Position numbers and translations under genes: made by a program
In this document: piece by piece, positions 50,489 through 59,973 of the stretch
How the letters are laid out: the number at the start of each line of letters is the position of its first letter
Position numbering within the stretch: the first letter of the stretch is position 1
Notes under the pieces: model-generated
Seen by the model: only the letters and a program-made list of their open reading frames with translations
The model's database searches: none
What the model was told of the DNA's origin: nothing
Assembly (NCBI GenBank): GCA_024275295.1
Contig: JAJRZI010000110.1
Span: forward strand, 1 to 64,000
Origin: Gammaproteobacteria bacterium
GTDB lineage: Bacteria; Pseudomonadota; Gammaproteobacteria; Chromatiales; Chromatiaceae
Direction of reading: 5' to 3'
Length of the DNA stretch: 64,000 bases

Positions 50489-51285
50489 TTGCCGGGCTGC
50501 TCGGTTTTTTTGATGCGCTGATCGCCACGATCCATGATGTGCTGCCGATAGCAGCTATTATTTTTGGCTTTCAGTTGTTTGTGTTGCGACGTCGTATCCC
50601 CAATCTGCCACAGTTGTTGATCGGCTTTGTCTTTGTGATTATCGGGTTGGCGCTGTTTCTGCAGGGGCTGGAGCAGGCGCTGTTCCCGATAGGCAAGTTG
50701 ATGGCGGAACAGCTTACTGCCCCGGCTTTTCTAGGTATTGATACTGCAGCAGGCCATTACACACCAGACTGGCACTACTATATCTGGGTCTATCTGTTTG
50801 CGGCGGCCATCGGGTTTTCGACCACGATTGCAGAGCCGTCACTCATTGCGGTCGCCATCATGGCCAACCAGGTCTCTGGTGGCACTGTGGGCATCCGTGG
50901 GTTGCGGGTGGCAGTTGCCATCGGGGTCTCGGTCGGGATCGCACTGGGCACCTACCGTATTGTAAGCGGCACACCACTGCACTACTACATCATTGCCGGT
51001 TATGTGGTGGTGATACTGCAGACGATGATCACCCCAAAATCTATTGTTGCGTTGGCCTATGACTCGGGTGGTGTCACCACATCCACGGTTACCGTGCCGC
51101 TGGTTACCGCGTTGGGGCTGGGGTTGGCATCCCATGTGCCAGGTCGAAATCCCTTGCTGGATGGGTTTGGCTTGATCGCCTTTGCCAGTCTGTTCCCTAT
51201 CATGAGCGTCATGGCCTATGCGCAACTGAGTGAGTGGTATGCCCGCCGTATCAAAAGAGAACAATCCGACTCCTGGGAGGAGTAG
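50485..51285 (+). CDS. DUF1538 membrane protein, second copy
   Basis: This is a 266-residue homologue of the previous gene, with the same blocks (GFSTTIAEPSLIAVAIMANQ; AYDSGGVTTSTVTVPL; PGRNPLLDGFGLIAFASL) but with an extra loop after the first helix pair (EQLTAPAFLGIDTAAGHY). The GTG start overlaps the upstream stop, so the two are made together and probably form a heterodimer. The C-terminus is a short cytoplasmic charged tail (RIKREQSDSWEE) that could contact the soluble partners. Function unknown. Confidence 0.85.
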   Translation: MIAGLLGFFDALIATIHDVLPIAAIIFGFQLFVLRRRIPNLPQLLIGFVFVIIGLALFLQGLEQALFPIGKLMAEQLTAPAFLGIDTAAGHYTPDWHYYIWVYLFAAAIGFSTTIAEPSLIAVAIMANQVSGGTVGIRGLRVAVAIGVSVGIALGTYRIVSGTPLHYYIIAGYVVVILQTMITPKSIVALAYDSGGVTTSTVTVPLVTALGLGLASHVPGRNPLLDGFGLIAFASLFPIMSVMAYAQLSEWYARRIKREQSDSWEE

Positions 51286-51287
51286 TC

Positions 51288-51638
51288 ATGCATTTCAAGC
51301 TTATTATTGCCCTTGTTGAAGATAGTAAAACCACTAAGGTTCTGGATGCTGCCCGTGAGGCGGGAGCAACGGGTTCAACCGTGATCAATCAGGCGCGCGG
51401 TGAAGGCATCCAGAAGTCCAAATCCTTTTTTGGCCTGAACCTTGAGAGTCAGCGTGATATGGCACTATTGCTGGTTGAAGAACATCTGAGTCGCAGCATA
51501 CTGGAGACCATCGCTGAGGTGGGCCAGTTTGATAAGAAGCCAGGGACGGGTATTGCCTTTCAGATTGATGTGGAGGACGCCGTTGGTGTGAGTCACCAGA
51601 TTCGGGCGCTTTCCCGTAAAGTGGAGGATGAGTTATGA
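51288..51638 (+). CDS. P-II-like signal transduction protein
   Basis: The 116-residue product follows the GlnB/P-II fold: strand-helix start MHFKLIIALVEDSKTTKVLDAA, the glycine-rich T-loop region (NQARGEGIQKSKSFFGL) that lacks the uridylylated Tyr, and a B-loop-like KPGTGIAFQID near residue 85 that in P-II binds ATP/ADP phosphate. The ATG at 51288 is two bases after the upstream stop and has GAGGAG before it. P-II proteins gate transporters (AmtB, SbtA) by inserting the T-loop; the adjacent DUF1538 pair is the obvious target. The CBS gene overlaps the stop. Confidence 0.85.
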   Translation: MHFKLIIALVEDSKTTKVLDAAREAGATGSTVINQARGEGIQKSKSFFGLNLESQRDMALLLVEEHLSRSILETIAEVGQFDKKPGTGIAFQIDVEDAVGVSHQIRALSRKVEDEL

Positions 51639-52036
51639 GCAGACAAACCATTGTGCGTGTTCGGGATGTGATGAAAACCAACTTCAGAATGGTGGATGGC
51701 ATGAGCACCGTGGCGCAGGCCCTGAACACCATGTTGGAGGTGGAAACCATGGCGCTGGTGGTGCAGAAACGAAATCTGGATGATGAATTTGGCATGGTGA
51801 TGCTGTCAGATATTGCGCGTCAGGTGCTGGCTGAGGACAAGGCGCCAGAGCGGATCAACATCTACGAGATCATGTCGAAGCCGGTGATCGAGATAAAACC
51901 GGAGATGGATATCCGCTACTGTGCGCGGCTCTTCGGCCGCTTCAGAATCAGCCGGGCATTGGTGACGGAGAAGGGTGAGGCCATTGGTGTGGTCAGCTAC
52001 ACCGATATGGTGATAAAAGGGATGATCAATAAATAG
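51635..52036 (+). CDS. CBS-pair domain protein
   Basis: The 133-residue product consists only of two CBS motifs (about 8-65: VRDVMKTNFRMVDGMSTVAQAL; about 75-132: IMSKPVIEIKPEMDIRYCARLF). CBS pairs bind adenine nucleotides such as AMP, ADP, ATP or SAM and control partner proteins. The start overlaps the P-II stop (ATGA). Together with P-II this gives the operon two soluble nucleotide sensors, presumably acting on the DUF1538 membrane proteins. Confidence 0.88.
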   Translation: MSRQTIVRVRDVMKTNFRMVDGMSTVAQALNTMLEVETMALVVQKRNLDDEFGMVMLSDIARQVLAEDKAPERINIYEIMSKPVIEIKPEMDIRYCARLFGRFRISRALVTEKGEAIGVVSYTDMVIKGMINK

Positions 52037-52041
52037 AAAGC

Positions 52042-52605
52042 ATGGAGATAACGGCGCAAGATGTTGTGGGTGGGGCGCGTCAGTGCCCTTCGCCCAACCA
52101 TGATGAGCGGCCGCCGGGCAGGGATATCAACCTGCTGGTGATCCATAACATCAGTCTCCCGCCGGGCCAGTTTGGCGGCCCCTGGATTGATGATCTGTTC
52201 CTGAACCGGCTTGACCCGGATGCAGATCCCTACTTTCAAAATATCTGTAAATTGCGGGTTGCGGCGCATCTGCTGATCCGGCGTGATGGTGAACTGGTGC
52301 AGTATGTTCCGCTATCCAAACGGGCTTGGCATGCTGGCCCGTCGGCATTCCAGGGTTGTGACAGCTGTAATGACTTCTCTATTGGTATTGAATTGGAAGG
52401 GGCCGATGATCTGCCCTATGCTGATGTCCAATACCAGATGTTGGCTCAGGTGACGAATCAAATCATGCAGCGTTATCCCGCGATTACATCTGAGCGAATT
52501 GTTGGACACAGTGATATTGCCCCTGGGCGTAAGACAGATCCTGGCCCGGCTTTTGACTGGCCCTATTTTAGGGGTTGCTTGCATCAGGCTATTGATCTTT
52601 CGTGA
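52042..52605 (+). CDS. ampD: 1,6-anhydro-N-acetylmuramyl-L-alanine amidase AmpD
   Basis: AmpD cleaves the amide bond of 1,6-anhydroMurNAc-peptides in the cytoplasm during cell-wall recycling. The 187-residue product shows the zinc ligands: His in LLVIHNISLP, His in ERIVGHSDIAPGRKTDPGP and the terminal Asp, plus VAAHLLIRRDGELVQYV. Full length. It starts 5 bases after the CBS gene, so it is read with the DUF1538 operon, although this may be chance. The more usual partner ampE is absent. Confidence 0.95.
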   Translation: MEITAQDVVGGARQCPSPNHDERPPGRDINLLVIHNISLPPGQFGGPWIDDLFLNRLDPDADPYFQNICKLRVAAHLLIRRDGELVQYVPLSKRAWHAGPSAFQGCDSCNDFSIGIELEGADDLPYADVQYQMLAQVTNQIMQRYPAITSERIVGHSDIAPGRKTDPGPAFDWPYFRGCLHQAIDLS

Positions 52606-52646
52606 TTTGCCATCTTCTATCTCTTCGATAATAGGGCACCCCTGAA

Positions 52647-54107
52647 TTATTTACCGTTCTGTTTGGATATCACTGACAGTCCCTTGTTTGCCTGGGTGCA
52701 AAAATGCTCAAAACCTGCCATGCAATCCTGGGTGATTTCACGTCCGCTGGGTGTGCGATCAGCATAGATGATACCGATGGACTTGTTATTGATGACAAGT
52801 GGGGAGATGAGAAAGTCGCCGCTGCCCAAGGCCTTTCGAATATCGGATGTGATGAGTGTGGCCAGGCTGTGCTGTGGGTCTGATTTGGCCCAGATGCACT
52901 CTTTTTTTGCCATGGTGTAGAGGAAGATGTTTGGACTGACCTTGCTCAGGGTAAATTGAAAGTTATCTGTAAAAGGGTTTTGCTGTGGCCCCAATGCATA
53001 TTTGGCCTTCAGTGATTTGTGGTCGGGTGTCATCAGGGCGAACAGGGTGCGATCCATGCCGGTTCCCCGATAGATGCCCTCAAGCACCATCTCCAAAAGT
53101 CCACTGAAGGTTGGGTTTTCACTGATCAGTGCCTTGATATCTTTGAGGATGTTAAGCTGAAGTTTGGGGTCGGCAGTTGGAAAGGCGGGCTTTTCTGGCT
53201 CGACCTCCTTGACCAGTTGTACCTTGCTTTTAAGCTCGGGTGGGAGTGGGATGGCCTTGGCTGCATGTGATGCGCCATAGGTGCAGGCAATCATGGCTGC
53301 ATCTTTAGCGCTTTCATGCAGCAGTTCGGCGATGGTTTCAACTGGCTGTCCAACCAGGGAGGCAATCCTTTCCGTCAGCAGCTGTACCTCATCACTTTCC
53401 CAGCCTCTGTCCGTTGCCTTGACTAGCTGGTTGCTAAGAATAATATTTTGAACCCTTGCACCTGCGGTGACACGGTTATCCAGTGCATCCTGTAGCATCT
53501 GCCCTAATCCCCACTCTTTTGAGAGGGATTTTGTCAGGCTGTGCAGTGGAAACCCGAGTATCTCCTGCTCGATCTGTTCGGGTGGGTCATTGGATGCCTT
53601 GAGTGCCCTGTCGAGCTTAGTGGTGGCTTCATTGTCACTACACCAAAAGGCCATATTTCCAATTTGCATGAGCAGTGCGGCAACAAAGACCTCTTCCGGC
53701 TCTTTGTCTCCTCGCTCTTTTGCGATGTTGCGCGCCTGTACCGCAGCGTGAATGGAGCGCCCCATCTCTTCGGTTAGCCGAGCCTGGTGCTCTTTTTTTA
53801 CCAGGGTCTCAATCAACTTGATGGTGAGGCAGATGTTACACACGGCCTCCAGCCCTAACAGGATGATTGCCCGACTAACGGTGCTGATTGATTTTCCCTG
53901 AGGGTTGTAGAAGACTGTGTTGACTAGCTGCAGTATGCGGGCTGTCATTGTGGGATCTTGAAGAATAACCTGCGTCAGGTCAGATACTGTTGAGTTATCA
54001 TCCTTCGATATATTGATCACAGTACGTGTTGTGCGCCCAAATACAGGCGTATCCTGTGATGTGATATTACTGACCCATTGCTGGAGTGCGATTTTTTCTT
54101 CTGTCAC
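52647..54107 (-). CDS. HDOD-domain protein with C-terminal GAF-like domain
   Basis: The 486-residue protein begins with an HDOD domain (about 15-215: 'LTQVILQDPTMTARILQLVNTVFYNP' spread over residues 40-66, then SRAIILLGLEAVCNICLTI), a phosphodiesterase-like fold that usually lacks catalysis and acts in signalling. A linker with Pro and Glu follows, then a GAF-like domain (about 310-480, 'GTGMDRTLFALMTPDHKSLKAKY'). Such proteins regulate motility, cell cycle or c-di-GMP circuits. It is divergent from the methyltransferase gene next to it. The target is unknown. Confidence 0.85.
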   Translation of the reverse strand: MTEEKIALQQWVSNITSQDTPVFGRTTRTVINISKDDNSTVSDLTQVILQDPTMTARILQLVNTVFYNPQGKSISTVSRAIILLGLEAVCNICLTIKLIETLVKKEHQARLTEEMGRSIHAAVQARNIAKERGDKEPEEVFVAALLMQIGNMAFWCSDNEATTKLDRALKASNDPPEQIEQEILGFPLHSLTKSLSKEWGLGQMLQDALDNRVTAGARVQNIILSNQLVKATDRGWESDEVQLLTERIASLVGQPVETIAELLHESAKDAAMIACTYGASHAAKAIPLPPELKSKVQLVKEVEPEKPAFPTADPKLQLNILKDIKALISENPTFSGLLEMVLEGIYRGTGMDRTLFALMTPDHKSLKAKYALGPQQNPFTDNFQFTLSKVSPNIFLYTMAKKECIWAKSDPQHSLATLITSDIRKALGSGDFLISPLVINNKSIGIIYADRTPSGREITQDCMAGFEHFCTQANKGLSVISKQNGK

Positions 54108-54136
54108 AATTTATATTTAAAGGTGGTACTGAATAG

Positions 54137-54793
<657 letters not shown>

Positions 54794-54839
54794 TCGGCTA
54801 TGCTCTACTGAATACTCTGCTCATTTGTGACAGGGATGT

Positions 54840-55481
54840 TCATGTGTCGCTATACACTTTCTTGTTGTACTCGCACAGCTCTTCAATAATGCAGGAGCCA
54901 CAGCGGGGCTTGCGAGCGATGCAGGTGTAGCGGCCATGTAGGATGAGCCAGTGATGGGCATCCATCAAAAATTCACTCGGCACCAGACGTAGCAGTCTTT
55001 TCTCTACCTCAAGTACGGTTTTCCCTGGGGCGATTCGGGTGCGGTTGGCAACCCGGAAGACATGGGTGTCAACGGCCATGGTGGGCTGTCCAAAGGCGGT
55101 ATTGAGTATGACATTGGCTGTTTTGCGCCCAACTCCGGGCAGGGACTCCAGATCATCCCGGTTCTGTGGAACCTTGTTGTTGAATTTTGTATTCAGTATC
55201 CGGCATGTTTGGATGATATTTTTGGCCTTGCTGTTGAACAGGCCAATGGTTTTTATCTGTTCCTTTAACCCTGCCTCACCCAGTGCTAAAAATGCCTCTG
55301 GGGTGTTGGCCACAGGAAAGAGTCGGGCGGTCGCCTTGTTGACCCCTTTGTCAGTGGCTTGAGCAGAGAGGATGACGGCAATCAGTAGCTCAAAAGGTGT
55401 GCTGTAATCCAGCTCGGAGCGAGGTGCCGGATTATCAGACTGCAGACGTTGAAAGATGAGGGTGCGTTTTTCTCTGTTCAT
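54840..55481 (-). CDS. nth: Endonuclease III
   Basis: Nth is a DNA glycosylase/AP lyase that removes oxidised pyrimidines. The 213-residue product has the helix-hairpin-helix LPGVGRKTANVIL with catalytic Lys at about 120, the catalytic Asp in VDTHVFRVANR, and the four Cys of the 4Fe-4S cluster in the C-terminus (C-x6-C-x2-C-x5-C: CIARKPRCGSCIIEELC). Complete. It is divergent from the histidine kinase gene with only a few bases between the two outermost possible starts. Confidence 0.95.
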   Translation of the reverse strand: MNREKRTLIFQRLQSDNPAPRSELDYSTPFELLIAVILSAQATDKGVNKATARLFPVANTPEAFLALGEAGLKEQIKTIGLFNSKAKNIIQTCRILNTKFNNKVPQNRDDLESLPGVGRKTANVILNTAFGQPTMAVDTHVFRVANRTRIAPGKTVLEVEKRLLRLVPSEFLMDAHHWLILHGRYTCIARKPRCGSCIIEELCEYNKKVYSDT

Positions 55482-55513
55482 GAGTGGTGGTGGTTTGGGG
55501 GCAAGGTGATAGT

Positions 55514-57625
55514 ATGTCTCGAAACGCTACATCAGAGAAATCATCTATGCTGGATCGAATACTAAAACTTGAATTGTGGTCCAATCAAGAGTTTCAGGCG
55601 GCAGTGATTCGCTTCTCCATCTGGCTGTTTGCGGCCAGTTTTATTGGTCTTGGTGGCGTATCGCACTACTATGAGGTGGTTGAAACTCACTACTATTGGT
55701 TGTTTGGCAGTTATTTTGTCATTTTTTGCGCCCTATTGGTCAGCATCATCTATCGTGCTGTTTGGGAGGCCAGGCGTTACTTCTCGGTGCTGGTCGATAT
55801 TAGCGCCACCAGTTTTGCAATCTTTTTAACGGGCGAGGTTATCAGCCCCTTTTTCCTGCTCTACATCTGGATCTTTATCTCCCAGGGTACCCGATATGGC
55901 AAACGTCATCTCACTGCTGCCTCATTTCTCAGCGTCGTAGCATACGGCCTGCTGCTGACCTTGATGGATGGTTGGCATGAGTACACCTTTGAGGCCTTCT
56001 TTTTCATGCTCTCGCTATTGCTGCTCCCGCTCTACCAGCACTCATTACTGCAAAGATTGAGGGAGGCCCGGGCTGAAGCAGAGCGCTTGAACCAGGCCAA
56101 AAGTGAGTTTCTCTCAACCATGACGCATGAGTTGCGTACCCCCTTGAGTGGCATCACAGGGATGGCTGGCCTGTTGGAGGAGTCACAGTTAACCCCGGAT
56201 CAAAGGGAATATGTCGCATCCATATTGAAGGCTTCCAACCACCTTGGTGCACTGGTTGACGATGTGCTGGATATGTCAAAGGTTGAATCAGGCAGGATAG
56301 AGCTGGAATCTGCCCCGGTTGAGCTGAGTACGCTTTTACTGGGTATCTGTTCCAGTCTGATGAATCAGGCGCGGGCTAAAAAACTGGAGCTGATTTGCCA
56401 GATAGACGAACAGGTGCCGAAGATGATTCAGGGTGATGAGCTGCGTCTGAGACAGATATTGTTCAATCTCATGGGTAATGCGATTAAGTTCACCCAAAAG
56501 GGTGAGGTTCTACTGCGAGCCAGACTGCTGGCTGCGGAGAGTGATACGGCTCATCCGCATCTGTATCTTGAGGTTATTGATACCGGGATCGGTATCCCGG
56601 AGCATGCGCTTGCCACCCTGTTTGATCGTTTCGCACAGGTGGATGCCTCGACCACCCGGCGTTTTGGGGGGACAGGGCTTGGAACCTCAATTGCGCAGCA
56701 TCTGGCGCGTCTGATGGGGGGTGAGATCGGGGTGCGCAGTACGCTAAATAAAGGTAGCTGTTTTTGGGTCAAGTTACCTCTGTTGGGGCCTGGTGTGGAG
56801 GCGCAAAAACCGCAATATCCAAATCTACAGGGGTTGAGCGCTGTGGTATTCGAGCCTAATGCAACCAGCCTTGCGGTTATTGTCGATGCTTGTAAAGGCG
56901 TGGGTGTGCATTGCCAGTCTGCAAGAACAGTTAGTGGTTTGCAGGATGCCGTTAGGGCGACAAATCAACAGAATGCTCTGGATCTGGTGGTGATTGCTGA
57001 TTCACCCCAAGGCCAGGATTTGGCAGAGATAGGTGCTCTTGTGTGTGGGCTTTCCCGGCAGGATCTGCCCATCGTCTATCTGGGCTACAGTTACCGTCAA
57101 TCGCACTATGATATCCCAAAAGATGATGTGCTGATAAAGCCCTTCGTCCCTGAGCAGCTCTGGTCTCAGATAGATCAGGTTGTCTCTTTAAGTGGTTGTA
57201 AAGTGCCAGACAGGTCTGCACAGCAGGGCAGGTCTGCTGTGATGGATGAGGGTGCTATTCATATCCTGGTTGCAGAAGATAATGAGATTAATGCCAAGGT
57301 ACTGGAGACAATCCTGGTTAATAATGGCTATCGGGTAACGCTGGCAAATGATGGGCAGGAGGCACTGGAGCTGACTGAACATAATAGCTACCAGATTGCA
57401 TTTATTGACCTGCACATGCCACGCCTTGATGGCTTGGGTTTTATCCGGGCCTATCGTGCCAATGAGATGGATAGCGTACCCATGCCCGTGATTGCGCTAT
57501 CGGTTACTGTATCAGATGAGATGAAGAGTGAATGCCTGGCGGCAGGTATGAATGCTGTTGCAACCAAACCCGTTATGGCTGCTGACCTGATCCGGCTTAT
57601 CCAGCGTCATCTGCGTAAAGGTTAA
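55514..57625 (+). CDS. Hybrid histidine kinase, RpfC-like
   Basis: The 703-residue sensor begins with about five or six membrane helices (roughly residues 25-180), a layout like the RpfC sensor of diffusible fatty-acid signals. Then come the HisKA domain with the phosphorylated His in STMTHELRTPLSGI (about 208), the HATPase domain (NAIKFTQKG; GTGIGIPE-like IDTGIGIPEHAL; GGTGLGTSIAQ), a degenerate receiver-like region, and a complete C-terminal receiver (ILVAEDNEIN; phospho-Asp in IAFIDLHMP; Lys in VATKPV). The ATG at 55514 follows AAGGTGA. The cognate rpfG and rpfF are not in the window, so the DSF link is only structural. Confidence 0.88.
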   Translation: MSRNATSEKSSMLDRILKLELWSNQEFQAAVIRFSIWLFAASFIGLGGVSHYYEVVETHYYWLFGSYFVIFCALLVSIIYRAVWEARRYFSVLVDISATSFAIFLTGEVISPFFLLYIWIFISQGTRYGKRHLTAASFLSVVAYGLLLTLMDGWHEYTFEAFFFMLSLLLLPLYQHSLLQRLREARAEAERLNQAKSEFLSTMTHELRTPLSGITGMAGLLEESQLTPDQREYVASILKASNHLGALVDDVLDMSKVESGRIELESAPVELSTLLLGICSSLMNQARAKKLELICQIDEQVPKMIQGDELRLRQILFNLMGNAIKFTQKGEVLLRARLLAAESDTAHPHLYLEVIDTGIGIPEHALATLFDRFAQVDASTTRRFGGTGLGTSIAQHLARLMGGEIGVRSTLNKGSCFWVKLPLLGPGVEAQKPQYPNLQGLSAVVFEPNATSLAVIVDACKGVGVHCQSARTVSGLQDAVRATNQQNALDLVVIADSPQGQDLAEIGALVCGLSRQDLPIVYLGYSYRQSHYDIPKDDVLIKPFVPEQLWSQIDQVVSLSGCKVPDRSAQQGRSAVMDEGAIHILVAEDNEINAKVLETILVNNGYRVTLANDGQEALELTEHNSYQIAFIDLHMPRLDGLGFIRAYRANEMDSVPMPVIALSVTVSDEMKSECLAAGMNAVATKPVMAADLIRLIQRHLRKG

Positions 57626-57642
57626 ATAATAAGTGAAATCCC

Positions 57643-57671
57643 TTGCGCCGACGGATAAGTGGCATTATCGT
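57643..57671 (+). promoter_or_regulatory. Promoter of rnpB
   Basis: TTGCGC and TATCGT are separated by 17 bases and end about eight bases before the 5' end of the RNase P RNA, the right distance for its transcription start. Confidence 0.55.
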
Positions 57672-57678
57672 GTCGCCT

Positions 57679-58031
57679 GAGAGTCGGCCGGATGGTCGCC
57701 GCTTTTGCGAGCGGAGGAAAGTCCGGGCTCCATAGGGCAAGGTGCCAGGTAACGCCTGGAAGGCGCAAGCCTATGGAAAGTGCCACAGAAAATATACCGC
57801 CAGCTTCGGCTGGTAAGGGTGAAATGGTGCGGTAAGAGCGCACCGCGCCGGTGGCAACATCGGTGGCAGGGTAAACCCCACCTGGAGCAAGACCAAATAG
57901 GGGAGCAGGCAGCCTTGAGCTGTAACGTGTGGTCCGCACGGTTCCCGGGTAGGTTGCTTGAGGTGCATGGCGACATGCATCCTAGATGAATGACCATTCT
58001 TTGACAGAACCCGGCTTACAGGCCGGCTCTC
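57679..58031 (+). ncRNA. rnpB: RNase P RNA (class A)
   Basis: The catalytic RNA of RNase P, which cuts the 5' leader from tRNA precursors. The universal 5' block GAGGAAAGTCCGGGCTCCAT is at about 57713-57732. The central AGGGTGAAATGGTGCGGTAAGAGC block, the conserved ACAGAA-type and 'AGATGAATGACCATTC' segments, and the P1 helix formed by GAGAGTCGGCC at the 5' end and GGCCGGCTCTC at the 3' end fix both boundaries. Length of about 353 nt is normal. A T-run follows the 3' end. The region 58032-58219 after it is AT-rich and shows no gene. Confidence 0.96.
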
Positions 58032-58219
58032 ACTTTTTTAGATTTAATCCCCCCTATTCTTATTTAATTGCCCCATGGGAATTAGAATCCCGCATCTTAA
58101 TAAATTACATTAAGTTGACTTCATACCCGGCTGTTTTTCGTCATCTTATTTTTCTATTTCCGTAGTTGTGTATTCTTTTCTAAGTCCCTGTCTTTAAAGG
58201 AAGTTTTTCTCATTTCATC

Positions 58220-58281
58220 TTGACACTGTGGTATTAGGTGTCTAAAGTTGGTGAAAAGTGGAAATAAGTGGTTAAAAAGGG
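58220..58281 (+). promoter_or_regulatory. Promoter and MraZ operator of the division/cell-wall cluster
   Basis: TTGACA (58220-58225), a 17-base spacer and TAAAGT (58243-58248) form a near-consensus promoter. Directly after the -10 box, four GG-containing repeats (TTGGTGAAAA, GTGGAAATAA, GTGGTTAAAA, AGGGATAACT) occur with exact 10-base periodicity from 58249. MraZ is known to bind tandem TGGG-type repeats with 10-base spacing in front of its own gene, so this is the predicted autorepression site over the transcription start. Confidence 0.8.
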
Positions 58282-58308
58282 ATAACTGTCTTTTGAGGAG
58301 AGAATCTT

Positions 58309-58761
58309 TTGTTCCGTGGTGTTAACAACATCAGCCTAGATGCCAAAGGTCGCATGGCTATTCCGACACGTTTTCGGGAATGCCTGCAGTCTTGCTGTGC
58401 GTCACAGTTGGTGATCACCGTGGATACAGACCGCTGCCTGCTCATCTACCCACTGCCGGAGTGGCAGGAGATTGAGCGCAAGCTGGTAAAGCTGCCCTCT
58501 TTTAATAAGGCTGCCCGCCGTCTGCAGCGCATGCTAATGGGTAATGCCACTGAGGTCGAGATGGATGGGCAGGGACGTATTTTAATACCCACACCACTGC
58601 GCAGTTATGCCGGGCTGGAAAAACGGGCAGTGATGATTGGCCAGGGGCATAAGTTTGAGTTGTGGGATGAGGCGGGTTGGAGCAGTCAGTTGGATGAGTG
58701 GCAGGAGACGGATTTGGAGCAGTTGGATCTTCCGACTGATCTGGAAACACTCTCAATCTGA
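58309..58761 (+). CDS. mraZ: Transcriptional regulator MraZ
   Basis: MraZ is an AbrB-like ring-forming DNA-binding protein that represses the division and cell-wall cluster. The 150-residue product has two SpoVT-AbrB-like halves, each with the conserved DxxGR pattern: NISLDAKGRMAIPTRFR (about 7-23) and VEMDGQGRILIPTPLR (about 83-98). The start is a TTG at 58309, 8 bases after GAGGAG; no nearby ATG fits. Its operator lies upstream. First gene of the cluster. Confidence 0.95.
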   Translation: MFRGVNNISLDAKGRMAIPTRFRECLQSCCASQLVITVDTDRCLLIYPLPEWQEIERKLVKLPSFNKAARRLQRMLMGNATEVEMDGQGRILIPTPLRSYAGLEKRAVMIGQGHKFELWDEAGWSSQLDEWQETDLEQLDLPTDLETLSI

Positions 58762-58764
58762 GTC

Positions 58765-59700
58765 ATGATGGCGGCTCAGGCTCATCAAACGGTACTGCTT
58801 CAGGAGGCAGTAGCGGCACTGAATATTACCGCATCAGGTTGCTATGTGGATGGCACCTTTGGGCGTGGCGGTCACAGCCAGCTGATTATGCAGGCACTGG
58901 GGCCAGAAGGGTGCTTGCTGGCGATTGATAAAGATCTGGCTGCGATTGAGTCAGGCCACCATCTTTTTGCAAATGACAGTCGTTTTCTTATTGAACAGGG
59001 TTCCTTTGCCATGCTGAGGCAGCTGACCGACCGGCATCATCTGACAGGCAAAGTGGATGGCCTGCTGCTTGATCTGGGTGTCTCATCCCCTCAGCTGGAC
59101 AGTGCAGAGCGAGGCTTTAGCTTCATGCATGACGGCCCTTTGGATATGCGCATGGACACGACGAGTGGAATGAGTGCGGCAGAGTGGCTGACCCAAGCTG
59201 AAGAGCGTGAGATTGCCCAAGTGCTTAAAACCTATGGTGAAGAGCGTTTTGCCAAGCGCATTGCGCGTGCCATCGTAGCGGCCCGTCAAGAGGCTGCGAT
59301 TGAAACCACAGGCCAGCTGGCGGCCATCATTGCGCAAGCCAATCCGGTAAAAGAGCCGGGTCGGAATCCAGCCACCCGAAGCTTTCAGGCGATCCGTATC
59401 TTCATCAATAGAGAGTTGGATGATCTGCGTGACTGCCTCGATCAGGTGCTGCAAGTGCTGGCACCCGGTGGACGGCTGGCTGTGATCAGCTTCCACTCCC
59501 TAGAAGACCGGATTGTAAAACGCTTCATGCGTGATCATGCCCGTGGTGATGATTTTCCTGCAGGCGTGCCGGTAACGCAGGATCAGCTACAGCCTCGCTT
59601 GAAATTGATGGGAAAGGCCATCCGCCCATCGGCATCTGAGATAGATCTAAACCCTCGGGCGAGAAGTGCGGTATTGCGTATTGCAGAGCGGCCATTATGA
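58765..59700 (+). CDS. rsmH: 16S rRNA m4C1402 methyltransferase RsmH (MraW)
   Basis: RsmH methylates N4 of C1402 in the ribosomal decoding centre, using SAM. The 311-residue product has [13 protein letters not shown], motif [14 protein letters not shown] and the later '[14 protein letters not shown]' and '[18 protein letters not shown]', and is full length. It starts four bases after mraZ and overlaps ftsL by 4 bases. Confidence 0.97.
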   Translation: MMAAQAHQTVLLQEAVAALNITASGCYVDGTFGRGGHSQLIMQALGPEGCLLAIDKDLAAIESGHHLFANDSRFLIEQGSFAMLRQLTDRHHLTGKVDGLLLDLGVSSPQLDSAERGFSFMHDGPLDMRMDTTSGMSAAEWLTQAEEREIAQVLKTYGEERFAKRIARAIVAARQEAAIETTGQLAAIIAQANPVKEPGRNPATRSFQAIRIFINRELDDLRDCLDQVLQVLAPGGRLAVISFHSLEDRIVKRFMRDHARGDDFPAGVPVTQDQLQPRLKLMGKAIRPSASEIDLNPRARSAVLRIAERPL

Positions 59701-59969
59701 GATATGGGCAACCGCTGTTGATTGGCTTCCTACTGCTGGCTGTATTGGCTTCAGGCATAGGTGTGGTGTATGCCAAATATATCAGCCGAAAACATTTTGT
59801 AGCGCTGCAGGCGCTGCTAGCAGAGCGTGATGCCGCAGATGTGGAGTGGGGCAGATTGCAGCTGGAGCAGAGCACCTGGGGTACGCATGGCCGGGTGGAG
59901 CGTCTGGCCCGTAAGAGATTGGATATGCACATGCCGCGGGCGCATGAGGTTGTGATCATTACACCTTAA
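59697..59969 (+). CDS. ftsL: Cell division protein FtsL
   Basis: FtsL is a bitopic inner-membrane protein of the divisome (FtsQLB complex). The 90-residue product has a short cytoplasmic start, one membrane helix ([20 protein letters not shown]) and a periplasmic coiled coil ([22 protein letters not shown]-type heptads over about residues 38-60). Identity rests on this form and on its place between rsmH and ftsI. ATGA overlap with rsmH; 4 bases to ftsI. Confidence 0.93.
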   Translation: MRYGQPLLIGFLLLAVLASGIGVVYAKYISRKHFVALQALLAERDAADVEWGRLQLEQSTWGTHGRVERLARKRLDMHMPRAHEVVIITP

Positions 59970-59973
59970 AACA

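Noticed and set aside
57622-57997. Minus- and plus-strand ORFs of 70-110 codons
   Set aside because: They lie across the RNase P RNA, whose structure and conserved blocks explain the open frames.
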